From NCBI GenBank assembly GCA_041393415.1, contig JAWKKE010000001.1, forward strand, positions 558,001-622,000: 64,000 bases of DNA, given 5' to 3'. This document shows, one piece after another, positions 16,911-25,914 of the stretch. The stretch's first letter is position 1; every line of letters starts with the position of its first letter. Source of the DNA: Thermoleophilia bacterium (lineage in GTDB: Bacteria > Actinomycetota > Thermoleophilia > UBA2241). The position numbers and the translations under genes were made by a program. A model generated the notes under the pieces. The model made no database searches. It was not told the origin of the DNA and saw only the letters and a list, made by a program, of their open reading frames with translations.

Positions 16911-18125
16911 TCAGCCAACGAAACCGAAGAGATGCATCGGCTGCATCTCGAAGGCTTCGTACTTGGGGGTGTAGCGCTCCGTGTCGTAGAACCTGTCGAC
17001 GTCGACCGTCTTCTTGTGGTCGACAACCGTCGCGATGGGCACCGAGCTGTAGCAGCCCTTACGCAGAGCCACCATACGGCCAGTCTCCCCGCGCATGATG
17101 AGATCGACGGCATGATTCCCGTAGACCGTCGGCACGATCGCATCAAGCGCGTCCGGCGGGCCACTACGCACGAAGTACCCCAGATTCATCGAGATCATCT
17201 CGATCTTGCTGCGGGCATCGTGCGCCGGCGCCAACTCCTTGATGGCGGCGCTCACCCGCTCACCGATGCCCCCGAGCTTGGCATGACCGTACTGATCGGT
17301 TTCGCTGCCCTTGAAGACCATGTCGCCGCCCTCCGGCATGGCACCCTCGCTCACCAAGCAGACGGAGAACCGATCCGGGTTGTCGCGGCGATCGGCGACG
17401 AGCAGCCGCGCCAGCCTGTTGGGATCGAACTTCCACTCCGGGATCACGCAGCGATTGGCGGCGCCGGCGAGCGTTGGCAGAAGCGCTGTGAAGCCCGCGT
17501 ACCGACCGAAGACCTCGAGCACCACGATGCGCTCGTGCGAGGCGGCCGAGCTGCGCACCTGATGGGCCAACTCGATGGTGCGCGTCACGCAGGTACTGAA
17601 GCCCATGCAGTAGTCGGTGCCGGGGACGTCGTTGTCCATCGTCTTCGGCAACGCGACTACGGGGAAGTTGTGACGGCCGAGCTCGACGGCGTAGCTCAGC
17701 GTGTCGTCGCCGCCCATCGGCACCAGATAGTCGATCCCGAGGAAGTCGAGGTTCGCGAGAACCTCGGGCGTGAGATTGTTCTTCTCTTCCAGATAGACGT
17801 CGCGCAGATGCTCGGGCACGTCCTTCAGTGGAATGGCACTGGGGCGCGTGCGCGACGAGTGCAGGAATGTACCACCCACGTGAACGTAGCGATTCACCAG
17901 TTCTTCGGTGAGATCCATCACGCACTGACTGTTGTCGGCCTCACGGTCACGACGAACCTCGACGAGGCCGCCCCAACCGTGCCGAATGCCGACGACGTCG
18001 AAGCCGGCGTGCAGCGCTCGTAGCGTAACGGCGCGGATCGCCGGATTGAGACCCGGAACATCGCCGCCGCCGGTGAGGATACCGATCGTGCCCCGCTTGC
18101 CCTTGCGCTTCGTTTGCGATGCCAT
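16911..18125 (-). CDS. 6-phosphofructokinase, pyrophosphate-type signature
   Basis: Phosphorylates fructose 6-phosphate in glycolysis. The 404-residue protein has the PFK fold with G-I-L-T-G-G-G-D-V-P-G-L-N (15-27). The donor motif is G-G-D-D-T (138-142), where ATP enzymes have G-G-D-G, and the catalytic loop is P-K-T-M-D-N-D (160-166), where ATP enzymes have P-G-T-I-D. Asp and Lys at these two positions are the known markers of pyrophosphate-dependent enzymes, so reversible PPi use is predicted. ATG 18125 immediately follows the hom stop. Confidence 0.9.
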   Translation of the reverse strand: MASQTKRKGKRGTIGILTGGGDVPGLNPAIRAVTLRALHAGFDVVGIRHGWGGLVEVRRDREADNSQCVMDLTEELVNRYVHVGGTFLHSSRTRPSAIPLKDVPEHLRDVYLEEKNNLTPEVLANLDFLGIDYLVPMGGDDTLSYAVELGRHNFPVVALPKTMDNDVPGTDYCMGFSTCVTRTIELAHQVRSSAASHERIVVLEVFGRYAGFTALLPTLAGAANRCVIPEWKFDPNRLARLLVADRRDNPDRFSVCLVSEGAMPEGGDMVFKGSETDQYGHAKLGGIGERVSAAIKELAPAHDARSKIEMISMNLGYFVRSGPPDALDAIVPTVYGNHAVDLIMRGETGRMVALRKGCYSSVPIATVVDHKKTVDVDRFYDTERYTPKYEAFEMQPMHLFGFVG

Positions 18126-18127
18126 GG

Positions 18128-19405
18128 TCAACTCTCACCTTCGACGCGAATCACGCTGGGCTCTCCGTGCACTTCGCCAAGCGCCTTGATCTTGCCCAGT
18201 GCGGTGAAGAACTGCTCCTCGCGCACCGGATGCAGCACCAGAACGAGCTCTGCCTCATCGCCGCGTCCTTCCTGGACCATCGACTCGATGCTCACGCCTT
18301 CATCGCCGAACAGCGCGCTGATGCGCGCCAAGACACCCGGCTGATCCACCACTCGCAACCGCAGGTAGAACCGCGACACCATATCGGCGTCGGGGAAGAA
18401 GCTCAGATCGCGATAGCAGAGGCAGTTGCGCGTGTAGCTGCCCTTCACCGTGTTGACGATCGAGATGACATCGCCGATCACGGCAGAGGCCGTAGGCACG
18501 CTGCCGGCACCGGGTCCGAAGAGCATAATCTCGTCGAACGTGTCGCTCTCCAGGAACACAGCGTTGTAGGCACCCGAGACGCCGGCGAGCGGGTGACTAC
18601 CGGGGAGGAAAGCAGGGTACACGCGCACGTTCATGCTGCCGTTGACCAGTTTGGCGACACCGAGCAGCTTCGCGACCAGACCGAGACGCTTGCCGTGGGC
18701 GATGTCGAGCGCCGACACATTGGTGATGCCCTCGTACTCAACGTCGGCGAGCCGCGTGCGGCTATGGAAGGCGATGGAACTGAGGATCGCCATCTTGGCG
18801 GCCGCGTCTTTGCCGCCTACGTCCTCCGTTGGATCCGCCTCAGCGTAGCCCAAGCGCTGCGCCTCCTTGAGAACGTCATCGTACTCCGCGCCGGTCACCG
18901 CCATGGCGCTCAGCATGTAGTTCGTGGTGCCATTGACAATGCCGTAGACAGTGCGCACGTCGGCCGCGACCAACGACTCTCGCAGCACCTTGACGATCGG
19001 CACGGCGCCGACAGCGCTCGCCTCAAAGCGGAGGTGGACACCGCCTTCCTCAGCGGCATCGAACAGCTCCGCACCGTACTGCGCCAGAAGCTGCTTGTTG
19101 GCGGTGATCACATGCTTCCCGGCACGAAGCGCGCGGCGCTGAAAATCGAGGGCCGCGCCAGTCCCGCCGATGAGCTCGACGACGATGTCGATGTCAGGAT
19201 CCTCAAGGATGTCCTCGAAGCGCGTCGTGAGCAGTGCCGGATCCAGATCGGGCGCGCTGAAACCCGGATCCTTCTCGAGCACTCGTTTGAGGTACACCTC
19301 TCTGCCGGTGGCGAGCCGGATGTCCTCGGCGTTGCGCGCCAGGAGCTTGCCGACACCCGAGCCAACGGTGCCGTAGCCGAGGAGTCCGATGCCTACTCTA
19401 TCCAC
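18128..19405 (-). CDS. hom: homoserine dehydrogenase
   Basis: Reduces aspartate semialdehyde to homoserine for threonine and methionine synthesis. The 425-residue protein has the NAD(P) site G-L-L-G-Y-G-T-V-G (6-14), the V-I-T-A-N-K segment, the substrate block G-I-V-N-G-T-T-N-Y and A-x-A-D-P-x-x-D-V-G-G-K-D-A-A-A-K, and a C-terminal ACT domain (about 350-425), the usual site of threonine feedback control. Start is GTG at 19405 with a GGAGGG site. It is directly upstream of pfp. Confidence 0.96.
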   Translation of the reverse strand: MDRVGIGLLGYGTVGSGVGKLLARNAEDIRLATGREVYLKRVLEKDPGFSAPDLDPALLTTRFEDILEDPDIDIVVELIGGTGAALDFQRRALRAGKHVITANKQLLAQYGAELFDAAEEGGVHLRFEASAVGAVPIVKVLRESLVAADVRTVYGIVNGTTNYMLSAMAVTGAEYDDVLKEAQRLGYAEADPTEDVGGKDAAAKMAILSSIAFHSRTRLADVEYEGITNVSALDIAHGKRLGLVAKLLGVAKLVNGSMNVRVYPAFLPGSHPLAGVSGAYNAVFLESDTFDEIMLFGPGAGSVPTASAVIGDVISIVNTVKGSYTRNCLCYRDLSFFPDADMVSRFYLRLRVVDQPGVLARISALFGDEGVSIESMVQEGRGDEAELVLVLHPVREEQFFTALGKIKALGEVHGEPSVIRVEGES

Positions 19406-19566
19406 GTGGGGCCCTCCGCCTCTGTCAGCGTGGCGCCGCCAAACGGGCATGCAGCAGCCACGCAGTTCTTCCTGCTGCCGTCGAGTATATGAGAAGCGCG
19501 ACGGGCCGGCGACACGCCGCGCCGTCAGCGCCGGTGCAAGTCGTACAGTTCAGCTGCGCCGGCGAT

Positions 19567-20883
19567 CTACGTGAGCGGACGTTGCAGGCGGAGCAAGTCT
19601 TCCCACGTCTCGCGCTCGATGATGACCCGCGCCTCGCCGTCCCGCACCATGATCACCGCCGGACGCGGCTGAGCATTGTAGTTGTTCGCCATCGCGTACC
19701 CGTAGGCCCCGGTGCTCGGCGTCACGAGAATGTCGCCAGGCGCCGGCGGCGCGATGTGGACGTCACGGACAAGCACATCGCCCGATTCGCAGTGCTTGCC
19801 GGCGATCGTGACGACGTCGGTCGCGGCCACCTCGGCCTTGTTGGCGATCATCGCCTCGTAGCGCGAGCCGTACAGCATTGGCCGTAGATTGTCGCTCATG
19901 CCGCCGTCGACGGCCACGTAGGTACGCACCCCGGGAATCACCTTCACGGTGCCCACGGTATACGCAGTCACCGCAGCCTTACCGACGATGCTGCGACCGG
20001 GCTCCACGAGCAGCTTGGGCACTTCCATGCCGTGGCGCACGGCGCCGTCGTGCAGAGCATTCACGCTGACCTCGGCGAACTCCGCGATCGAGCTCGGCAT
20101 GTCGGCGCTGGTGTAGCGGATGCCGAGACCGCCACCGATGTTGACGACCTGGCAGGCGAAACCGAAATCGCGCCGCCAGTTGTCGATGGCCACGAAGAGG
20201 ACCTCGACCTCTCGACGATACGAGTCGAGCTCGAAGATCTGCGAGCCGATGTGCGCATGCACACCGATGAGCCTCAGGTGTGCGCAGTCGTGAATACGGC
20301 GCACCGCCTCGTCCGCCCGCCCGTCGGCGAGCCCAAGCCCGAACTTGCTGTCCTGCTGACCGGTCTGGACGAAATCGTGCGTGTTGGGGCGAACCCCGGG
20401 CGTGACACGCACCAGGACATCCCGCGCACGCCCGCGTGCCGCGGCGGCCGTCTCCAGGCGCTCGATCTCTTCAAACGAATCGATCACGAAGTGGCCGATG
20501 TCTGAGTCTAGGCCGGCTTCGATCTCGGCCATCGACTTGTTGTTGCCATGGAAGTAGACCCGGTGCATGGGAAAGCCCGCGGCGACGGCCGCCGCAAGCT
20601 CGCCGCCGGTCGCGACATCGAGCGAGAGGTTCTCTTGCGCGACGAGCTCGCACATTGCGCGGCAGCTGAACGCTTTGCTGGCGTAGACGATCTCGTAGCG
20701 ATCGGTGAGCGCACCGAACGCCTTGTGGTAGGCGCGACACTGATCGCGCAACGACTGCTCGTCGTAGATGAAGAGCGGTGTTCCGAAGGAGTCGGCCAGC
20801 TCGACCACATCGCAGCCGCCGATCTCCAGGTGGCCGGCGGCGTTGTGCGTCGTCGTATGGGGGTAGATGAGTGTGTGCGTCAT
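19567..20883 (-). CDS. lysA: diaminopimelate decarboxylase
   Basis: PLP enzyme that decarboxylates meso-diaminopimelate to L-lysine. The 438-residue fold III protein shows the PLP lysine in Y-A-S-K-A-F (67-72), H-x-H-I-G-S-Q (about 208-214), the phosphate-binding G-G-G-L-G, V-E-P-G-R and the dimer-interface catalytic Cys in G-K-H-C-E-S-G-D, followed by G-A-Y-G-Y-A-M-A-N-N-Y-N. Lysine is also the sole precursor of pyrrolysine, made by pylBCD 28 kb away. The presence of lysA argues that lysine is made by the DAP route. Stop is TAG. Confidence 0.96.
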   Translation of the reverse strand: MTHTLIYPHTTTHNAAGHLEIGGCDVVELADSFGTPLFIYDEQSLRDQCRAYHKAFGALTDRYEIVYASKAFSCRAMCELVAQENLSLDVATGGELAAAVAAGFPMHRVYFHGNNKSMAEIEAGLDSDIGHFVIDSFEEIERLETAAAARGRARDVLVRVTPGVRPNTHDFVQTGQQDSKFGLGLADGRADEAVRRIHDCAHLRLIGVHAHIGSQIFELDSYRREVEVLFVAIDNWRRDFGFACQVVNIGGGLGIRYTSADMPSSIAEFAEVSVNALHDGAVRHGMEVPKLLVEPGRSIVGKAAVTAYTVGTVKVIPGVRTYVAVDGGMSDNLRPMLYGSRYEAMIANKAEVAATDVVTIAGKHCESGDVLVRDVHIAPPAPGDILVTPSTGAYGYAMANNYNAQPRPAVIMVRDGEARVIIERETWEDLLRLQRPLT

Positions 20884-20895
20884 GCGAGGATCCTC

Positions 20896-21423
20896 TCAGT
20901 ATTCGATGCCGGGTCGAGCCAGCACACCGGCATCGTAGTAATGCTTCACCGGTCGCATCTCGGTGACGAGGTCGGCCGCCGCGATCAGTTCCTCGGGAGC
21001 GCCGCGGCCCGTCATCACCAACTCGACCGCGGCCGGGCGCATCGCCAGAAAGGCCAGCACGGCATCCAACGAAAGCAGCTCGAAGAACGTCGCCGTCACC
21101 AACTCGTCAAGGACAACGAGGTCGTACTCACCGCTCTGCACGAGCGCGCGCGCCTGCTCCAGACCGGCGCGTGCGGCGGCGAGGTCCTCTTCCGTGGCCT
21201 CGCCCTTGAACACCCAATGGTCCAGTCCGCACTGCACCACGGGCACACCGAGACGGCGCAGCATGACGACTTCGCCCCAATTCGGGTCGGCCTTCATGAA
21301 CTGCAGGAACGCGGGCTTGAGGCCCTGCCCGAGCGCGCGCAGAACCAGGCCCAGGGCGGCGGTCGTCTTGCCCTTGCCGTCGCCGGTGTAGACCTGAATG
21401 AAGCCTTCGCGCGTCGCCGTCAT
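20896..21423 (-). CDS. cobO: cob(I)alamin adenosyltransferase (CobO/BtuR type)
   Basis: Adenosylates cob(I)alamin or corrinoid precursors. The 175-residue protein begins with the P-loop T-G-D-G-K-G-K-T-T (13-21) and has the A-L-G-L-V-L-R-A, Q-F-M-K and D-L-V-V-L-D-E blocks of the family. ATG 21423 has a GAGG site. Twelve bases separate it from lysA. It is divergent from the DUF1638 gene across 79 bp, and close to the corrinoid protein, consistent with B12-dependent one-carbon metabolism. Confidence 0.95.
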   Translation of the reverse strand: MTATREGFIQVYTGDGKGKTTAALGLVLRALGQGLKPAFLQFMKADPNWGEVVMLRRLGVPVVQCGLDHWVFKGEATEEDLAAARAGLEQARALVQSGEYDLVVLDELVTATFFELLSLDAVLAFLAMRPAAVELVMTGRGAPEELIAAADLVTEMRPVKHYYDAGVLARPGIEY

Positions 21424-21502
21424 GGTGAACCTCGTCTGCCGTCTGCCGTGTCGAGGTCCCGAGTATACTTCGCTCACGGCGCTCTTCGATGGAGGCCACC
21501 CC

Positions 21503-22183
21503 ATGAACAAGCCGCCCAAGATCATCAGCTGCGAAGTGCTGCGCGACGAGATAGAGTCCGTGAACCCCGGGCTTACGATCGACTTCGTACCCGGCGCCCT
21601 GCACGACTACCCGGACAAACTGCGCGCCGCGCTCCAAGAGAGAATCGATGCGACTCCCGGCGACTGCGACATCCTGCTGTGCTGTGGTCGCTGCAGCAAC
21701 GGCACCGTCGGCCTCTGCGCCCGCGGCCACCACCTTGTACTCCCGGCGGTCGACGACTGCATCGCGTTGCTCCTCGGCTCTCGCAGCCACTACCTGGCCG
21801 AGCACCGCCGCTGTCCGGGAACGTACTATTACACGCGCGGATGGATCGACTTCATCGACGACCCCTACAAGGACTATCTGAAGATCATCCCCAAGTACGG
21901 CGAGGAGAAGGCCGCGCGCATTGCCCGCATGATCCTCGCCAACTACACACGCGTAGCGGTCATCGACACCGGCGTCGTACCTATGGAGCAGTTCCGCGAC
22001 TACGTCTCCACAGTCGCCGCCTTCTACGATCTCCCGATCGCCTACCTCGAGGGCTCACTCCGCTACATCGAGAAGCTCGTCAGCGGCCCTCGCGACCACG
22101 AATTCCTCGTCGTGCCTCCCGGCGGGGTTCTCGACGAGTCCCTGTTCTGGCACCTCGACGATCAGGCGGTCGGATCAGGCTGA
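21503..22183 (+). CDS. DUF1638 family protein
   Basis: A 226-residue soluble protein of the DUF1638 family. It has a Cys-rich segment L-L-C-C-G-R-C-S-N-G-T-V-G-L (about 58-71), P-A-V-D-D-C-I-A-L-L-L-G-S, Y-Y-Y-T-R-G-W-I-D and a late tyrosine/glycine pocket. Members occur beside corrinoid methyltransferase genes in methanogens and anaerobic bacteria, but no activity is established. The ATG at 21503 has GGAGG seven bases upstream. It lies between cobO and a corrinoid-protein operon, in line with that association. The 3' end overlaps the convergent DUF1844 gene. Confidence 0.88.
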   Translation: MNKPPKIISCEVLRDEIESVNPGLTIDFVPGALHDYPDKLRAALQERIDATPGDCDILLCCGRCSNGTVGLCARGHHLVLPAVDDCIALLLGSRSHYLAEHRRCPGTYYYTRGWIDFIDDPYKDYLKIIPKYGEEKAARIARMILANYTRVAVIDTGVVPMEQFRDYVSTVAAFYDLPIAYLEGSLRYIEKLVSGPRDHEFLVVPPGGVLDESLFWHLDDQAVGSG

Positions 22184-22606
22184 GTCGCCGCCCGCCCCAT
22201 CGCCGGCGCTCTCATCTGTCGCCTGTTCCATGGACTCTGCCGCCGTCTCCGTCGGCTCGGCAGGCGCTTCCGCCGCGCTCTCTGCGGCGACACCCTGCAA
22301 CACCTGCGCATAGCCGAGCTGCATCTGCGCCAGAGTTGCACGAAGATCCTTGAAGGGCTCCTTGCCGGCCCCCTGCTCCACCACCCCAAGCGTTGCTCGG
22401 AGCAGTTCGATCGCCAAGTGGGCATCGTCGAGATCGCGCAACTCACGCGTCTGCTCCGTGAGACCCAGCTTCTGGTAGCCGAGTGTCACGTAGGTCACCA
22501 TCATCTCGTACGCCAAGTCGGCGACTCGCATGCGCTTGACCTGCTCGCGCAACGCACGCTCGGCCTCAACGTCGGTGAGCGGGCGATCGTGTGTTTCGTC
22601 GCTCAT
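22175..22606 (-). CDS. DUF1844 family protein
   Basis: A 143-residue acidic cytoplasmic protein. The helical core (about 25-105) with A-x-L-A-Y-E-M-M-V-T-Y-V-T-L-G-Y-Q-K-L-G-L and D-L-D-D-A-H-L-A-I-E-L-L matches DUF1844, followed by an Ala/Glu-rich disordered tail. Function unknown. The ATG at 22606 overlaps the stop of the ligase gene in ATGA and has an AGGAGGA site, so expression is coupled to it. Confidence 0.85.
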   Translation of the reverse strand: MSDETHDRPLTDVEAERALREQVKRMRVADLAYEMMVTYVTLGYQKLGLTEQTRELRDLDDAHLAIELLRATLGVVEQGAGKEPFKDLRATLAQMQLGYAQVLQGVAAESAAEAPAEPTETAAESMEQATDESAGDGAGGDSA

Positions 22607-23799
22607 TCTTCCTCCTCTTCGCACTCCATGACGCCGCGGCAGACGACGGCGTCTGCCCGCGCCGCGGTCACCGACTCTTCGTACACATCGCGAAGGCTCG
22701 TGCCGGCGCCGTACCGGCGCACTTGCTGCTGAGCGCCATTGCCTTCTCGCAGCATACGCTCGACGTTGTCGAGATGCGGCCCGAGCCCGAGCAGTTCTGC
22801 GTGCGGCGCCACCGAGGCAACCAGCATCCGCAGCGCATCGGCCGCCGCAACCTCCTCGCAACGCTCCCAATCGACGAACTTGCCGTCCATGCCGTATCGG
22901 ATCGCGCGCCAGAGATTCTCCTCAACGTAGCGCGTCGGCAGCGGCACGCGCCGCCGGCCATCGTCGTAGTCGCGCGCAATCTCCGCCACGATCCCGACCG
23001 TCAGCGCCGAGAGCGCGAGACTCTGCCAGGCGTGGGTCTGTGCATCGCAGATGCGAATCTCGACCGTTCCGAAGCGGTGGTGCGGCCTCACCGACCACCA
23101 CACCTGAGTGAACTCCTGAATGCAGTTCGTGTCGATGAGCTGCTCATAGAAGCGTCGGTGCTCCCGCCAGGAACCGAACGCATCGGGGATGCTACAGCGC
23201 GGGAACATGCGCAGAAACGTCTGCGTCCTCACGGAGTGCAACTGCGTCCAGACCCCTTCAATGAAGGGCGAGTTGGCGGATAGTGCGAGCAGATGCGGCA
23301 GATACTCGCGCAACCGGTCACACACGTAGATCGCCCGATCGAGGCCGCGCACCCCGACATGCACATGCGCGGCCCACGTGTTGTTTCGCCAAGCTACGTA
23401 CTTGAGGCGATCTTCGACGAGCCGGTAGTGCGGCGTATCGATGATCTGCTGGTCCTTCCAGCTCGAGAAGGGATGCGTGCCGACCGAACCGAGCGCATAC
23501 CCCTGCTCGGAGGCCAGAGCGAAGAGCTCAGCGCGATTGATGAGCAGTTCGTGTGCCGCTTGTGCAAAGTGCAGCGTTCGCGGCGTCGACACTTCGATCT
23601 CGGAGCGCAGCAGCTCGCCGGCGATGCGAGAACGCAATCGCGGTGCCGCGGCGTCACGAAGAACCTCGAACCCAGGCGCAAGAGCAAGCGTAGCCGGGTC
23701 GAGGATTTGAAACTCTTCCTCGAGACCGAGGTCGAAATCCAAGGCCCTCTCGAAGCGCGCCTCGACCTCATCGAAGTAGGCGGCATGGCGATCGCTCAT
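22603..23799 (-). CDS. GCS2-family glutamate-cysteine ligase (YbdK-like)
   Basis: A carboxylate-amine ligase of 398 residues in the GCS2/YbdK family. Visible blocks are G-L-E-E-E-F-Q-I-L-D (25-34), the S-E-I-E-V-S-T segment, G-T-H-P-F, W-R-N-N-T-W-A-A-H-V-H-V-G (about 136-148) and F-G-T-V-E-I-R-I-C-D. These bind ATP-Mg and glutamate in glutamate-cysteine ligases. The physiological product (gamma-glutamylcysteine or another amide) is unproven. It is 41 bp downstream of the corrinoid-protein gene and overlaps DUF1844, forming a three-gene operon. Confidence 0.88.
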   Translation of the reverse strand: MSDRHAAYFDEVEARFERALDFDLGLEEEFQILDPATLALAPGFEVLRDAAAPRLRSRIAGELLRSEIEVSTPRTLHFAQAAHELLINRAELFALASEQGYALGSVGTHPFSSWKDQQIIDTPHYRLVEDRLKYVAWRNNTWAAHVHVGVRGLDRAIYVCDRLREYLPHLLALSANSPFIEGVWTQLHSVRTQTFLRMFPRCSIPDAFGSWREHRRFYEQLIDTNCIQEFTQVWWSVRPHHRFGTVEIRICDAQTHAWQSLALSALTVGIVAEIARDYDDGRRRVPLPTRYVEENLWRAIRYGMDGKFVDWERCEEVAAADALRMLVASVAPHAELLGLGPHLDNVERMLREGNGAQQQVRRYGAGTSLRDVYEESVTAARADAVVCRGVMECEEEEE

Positions 23800-23840
23800 G
23801 TTAGCGACTGTCGCACCGGCGACGTGCCGCTCCCTCCCTC

Positions 23841-24491
23841 TCAGCCGACGCCGAGGATCTTCTTCGCCTGGGCGACGGCTTCGATGGCGTCTTCGGCGTA
23901 GCCGTCGGCGCCGATCTCCTCGGCCCAGGCACGGGTCGTGGGGGCGCCGCCGATCATCACCTTGACGGAGTCACGCAGGCCGGCCTCTTTCAGGGCGAGG
24001 ATCGTCTTCTGCTGGTTGGGCATCGTCGTCGTCAGCAGGGCGGAGAGCAGGAGCAGGTCGGCCTGCTGCTCTTTGACCGCCTCGACGAAGGTCTCGACGG
24101 CGACGTCGCAGCCGACGTCGGTGACGGTGAAGCCGGCGGCCGAGAGCATCGAGCAGACGATCGTCTTGCCGATCTCGTGGATGTCGCCGGCGACCGTACC
24201 GGCGACGGCGTTACCGAGAGAGCGACGGCCCTCGTTGGACTTGTCGAGCTCGGGCTGCAGGACGGCGACGGCGGCCTTCATGGCCTCGGCGCCCTGGACC
24301 AGCTCGGGAAGGAAGAACTCGCCGCGACCGAAGAGATCGCCGACCTCTTCGATGCCTTTGACAAAGCCCAGGTCGAGGATGTCGGCGGGGGCAAGACCGG
24401 CGGCGAGACCCTCTCGGGCGAGGCGCTCGGCGTCCTCGGGCTCGCCGTCGATGATCGTCTGTTGCATCTGTTGGTAGAGCGCGTCTGACAC
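23841..24491 (-). CDS. methyltransferase cognate corrinoid protein (MtbC/MttC-like)
   Basis: Carries a methyl group on a bound corrinoid between a substrate methyltransferase and a corrinoid:acceptor methyltransferase. The 216-residue protein has the helical cap (5-85; F-V-K-G-I-E-E-V-G-D-L-F, F-F-L-P-E-L-V) and the Rossmann B12 domain with D-I-H-E-I-G (103-108), whose His105 ligates cobalt, then L-L-S-A-L-L-T-T-T-M and G-G-A-P. Start is GTG 24491 with GAGGAGG. No substrate methyltransferase adjoins it. In a pyrrolysine-encoding organism, a methylamine methyltransferase is the natural partner, but methanol or methoxy systems use the same module. Confidence 0.93.
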   Translation of the reverse strand: MSDALYQQMQQTIIDGEPEDAERLAREGLAAGLAPADILDLGFVKGIEEVGDLFGRGEFFLPELVQGAEAMKAAVAVLQPELDKSNEGRRSLGNAVAGTVAGDIHEIGKTIVCSMLSAAGFTVTDVGCDVAVETFVEAVKEQQADLLLLSALLTTTMPNQQKTILALKEAGLRDSVKVMIGGAPTTRAWAEEIGADGYAEDAIEAVAQAKKILGVG

Positions 24492-24625
24492 TGGAGCCTC
24501 CTCAGCATACCGCCGTTCGCAGCCCAATTAGGGGACCTTCGCACGATCGGATACACCCCCGCGCGAGCTGCGTGTAAGGAACGCTGCGACCACCAACAGC
24601 TTCGCCGTGCGTGCGGCAAGGCTAC

Positions 24626-24662
24626 AAAACGGCGGGTGCAGCGGCAAGCCGCTGCACCCGCC
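24626..24662 (-). terminator. intrinsic terminator downstream of DUF5666 gene
   Basis: A perfect 14-bp GC-rich stem (24631-24644 with 24649-24662) closes a 4-nt loop. On the minus strand it is followed by TTTT, a classic intrinsic terminator for the DUF5666 transcript. It insulates that gene from the corrinoid-protein operon. Confidence 0.88.
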
Positions 24663-24688
24663 CAAACATGCACCACAAGATCTCTCGG

Positions 24689-25111
24689 CTACTTCGCCGT
24701 CGCCGCGGCCACCGGCTTCGCCTTAATAAACGTCGCGATGTACGTCGCTGCGTCATCGCCTTCCTGCTTTTCGATACGACCGCGGACCTTCACCTTGGCA
24801 TCGAGCGGGATGTCGGCGAGATCCGCGTCAACCGCACCCTCGTCCGTCACCAGCCGGATCTTCGCCTTGGGATCCACGGTCATCGCCAACTCCTTACCAC
24901 GAAGCGCGTTGACGGTCTTCGTGCCGGACTTAACGATCACGGTGAGGGAGCCGTCGTCGACACCGCCGGCAACCGCCTTCACGGTTCCCACGAGCTCGAA
25001 CTTCACCTTCCCCTGGGCCTTGCCCTTGCTCTTGCCCGCCGCCGGCGAGAACGGAGCGGCGATCGCAAGCGCAATCAAGACCACGGCGACAAGAACCATC
25101 CATCTCTTCAC
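24689..25111 (-). CDS. secreted DUF5666-like protein
   Basis: A 140-residue exported protein. A signal peptide (about 1-25, positively charged start then V-A-V-V-L-I-A-L-A-I-A) precedes a beta-rich domain with G-T-V-K-A-V, repeated V-x-x-x-x-x-I-R-L-V and K-V-K-V-R-G-R-I patterns, typical of the OB-like DUF5666 domain. Function unknown. GTG 25111 with a GGAGGGG site is the start. It ends in TAG and has its own terminator, so it is monocistronic. Confidence 0.75.
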   Translation of the reverse strand: MKRWMVLVAVVLIALAIAAPFSPAAGKSKGKAQGKVKFELVGTVKAVAGGVDDGSLTVIVKSGTKTVNALRGKELAMTVDPKAKIRLVTDEGAVDADLADIPLDAKVKVRGRIEKQEGDDAATYIATFIKAKPVAAATAK

Positions 25112-25278
25112 GCGAGCACCCCTCCTGTCCGCTCATCCACTCGCGGCGTCCATGACACACCGCATCTTCTTCTGTATCGGCACCCATCGCCGCATCATGA
25201 GCTCCGGAGGGTTGCGCGCCGCCCAGCAAGGGATAGAGTTGCACGCGGCAGCGAGCCGTCGCTTGGAAAGGAGCTCTC

Positions 25279-25896
25279 GTGAGACTCAGCCTTGTTCCTC
25301 GTGAACAAGATTACTTTCGGATGTTCTCCGAGTGTGCTGCGAACCTCGAAGCGGCCGCCAAGCTCCTTCTCCGCTTCACGACCGGAGAAGGCGATCAGCG
25401 CTCACTCGCTTCCAGCATCCTCGAGCACGAGCACGTAGGCGACAAGATCGTGCACGACATCATCCAGCGTCTCAATCAGTCGTTCATCACACCCATCGAC
25501 CGCGAGGACATCTACCAACTCGTGGCCAACATGGATGACGTTCTCGACCACATCGAGGCCGGCGCCGCAGCCATGGTGCTCTACAAGGTCGGCGAGCCAA
25601 CTCAGCAGGTCCGTGCGCAAGCAGAGATCCTCTCGAGAGCCACGGAACTGCTGCGCATCTGCATCGACGGCCTCGCCAAGCCCAAGGGCCTCGAGCAGCA
25701 CATCATCGCCATCAACAGCCTTGAGAACGAAGGCGACAGAGTGCTTCGCGAAGCCGTTGCCAGCCTGTTCGATCACAGGATCGATCCAATCGAGATCATC
25801 AAGTGGAAGGACGTATACGAGATGCTCGAGGCGGCCATCGACGAATGCGAGCACGTCGCCAACGTCATCGAGACCATCGTTATCAAGCACAACTAA
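25279..25896 (+). CDS. DUF47 phosphate transport regulator (PhoU-like)
   Basis: A 205-residue all-helical DUF47 protein, a PhoU relative that modulates PiT phosphate permeases at the membrane face. It shows F-x-M-F-x-x-C-A-x-N-L-x-x-A-A, E-H-x-x-D-x-I-x-H-D-I, D-R-E-D-I-Y-x-L and the C-terminal W-K-D-V-Y-E-x-L-E-x-A-x-D-x-C-E, which give the paired metal-binding helices. Start is GTG 25279 with a GGAAAGGAG site. The PiT gene follows after 18 bp, so they form an operon. Confidence 0.93.
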   Translation: MRLSLVPREQDYFRMFSECAANLEAAAKLLLRFTTGEGDQRSLASSILEHEHVGDKIVHDIIQRLNQSFITPIDREDIYQLVANMDDVLDHIEAGAAAMVLYKVGEPTQQVRAQAEILSRATELLRICIDGLAKPKGLEQHIIAINSLENEGDRVLREAVASLFDHRIDPIEIIKWKDVYEMLEAAIDECEHVANVIETIVIKHN

Positions 25897-25914
25897 CGCC
25901 GCCTCAACCACATC

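Noticed and set aside
21424..21502. Cobalamin riboswitch between cobO and DUF1638
   Set aside because: Only 79 bp, no recognisable B12-box sequence. None was seen before the corrinoid-protein gene either.
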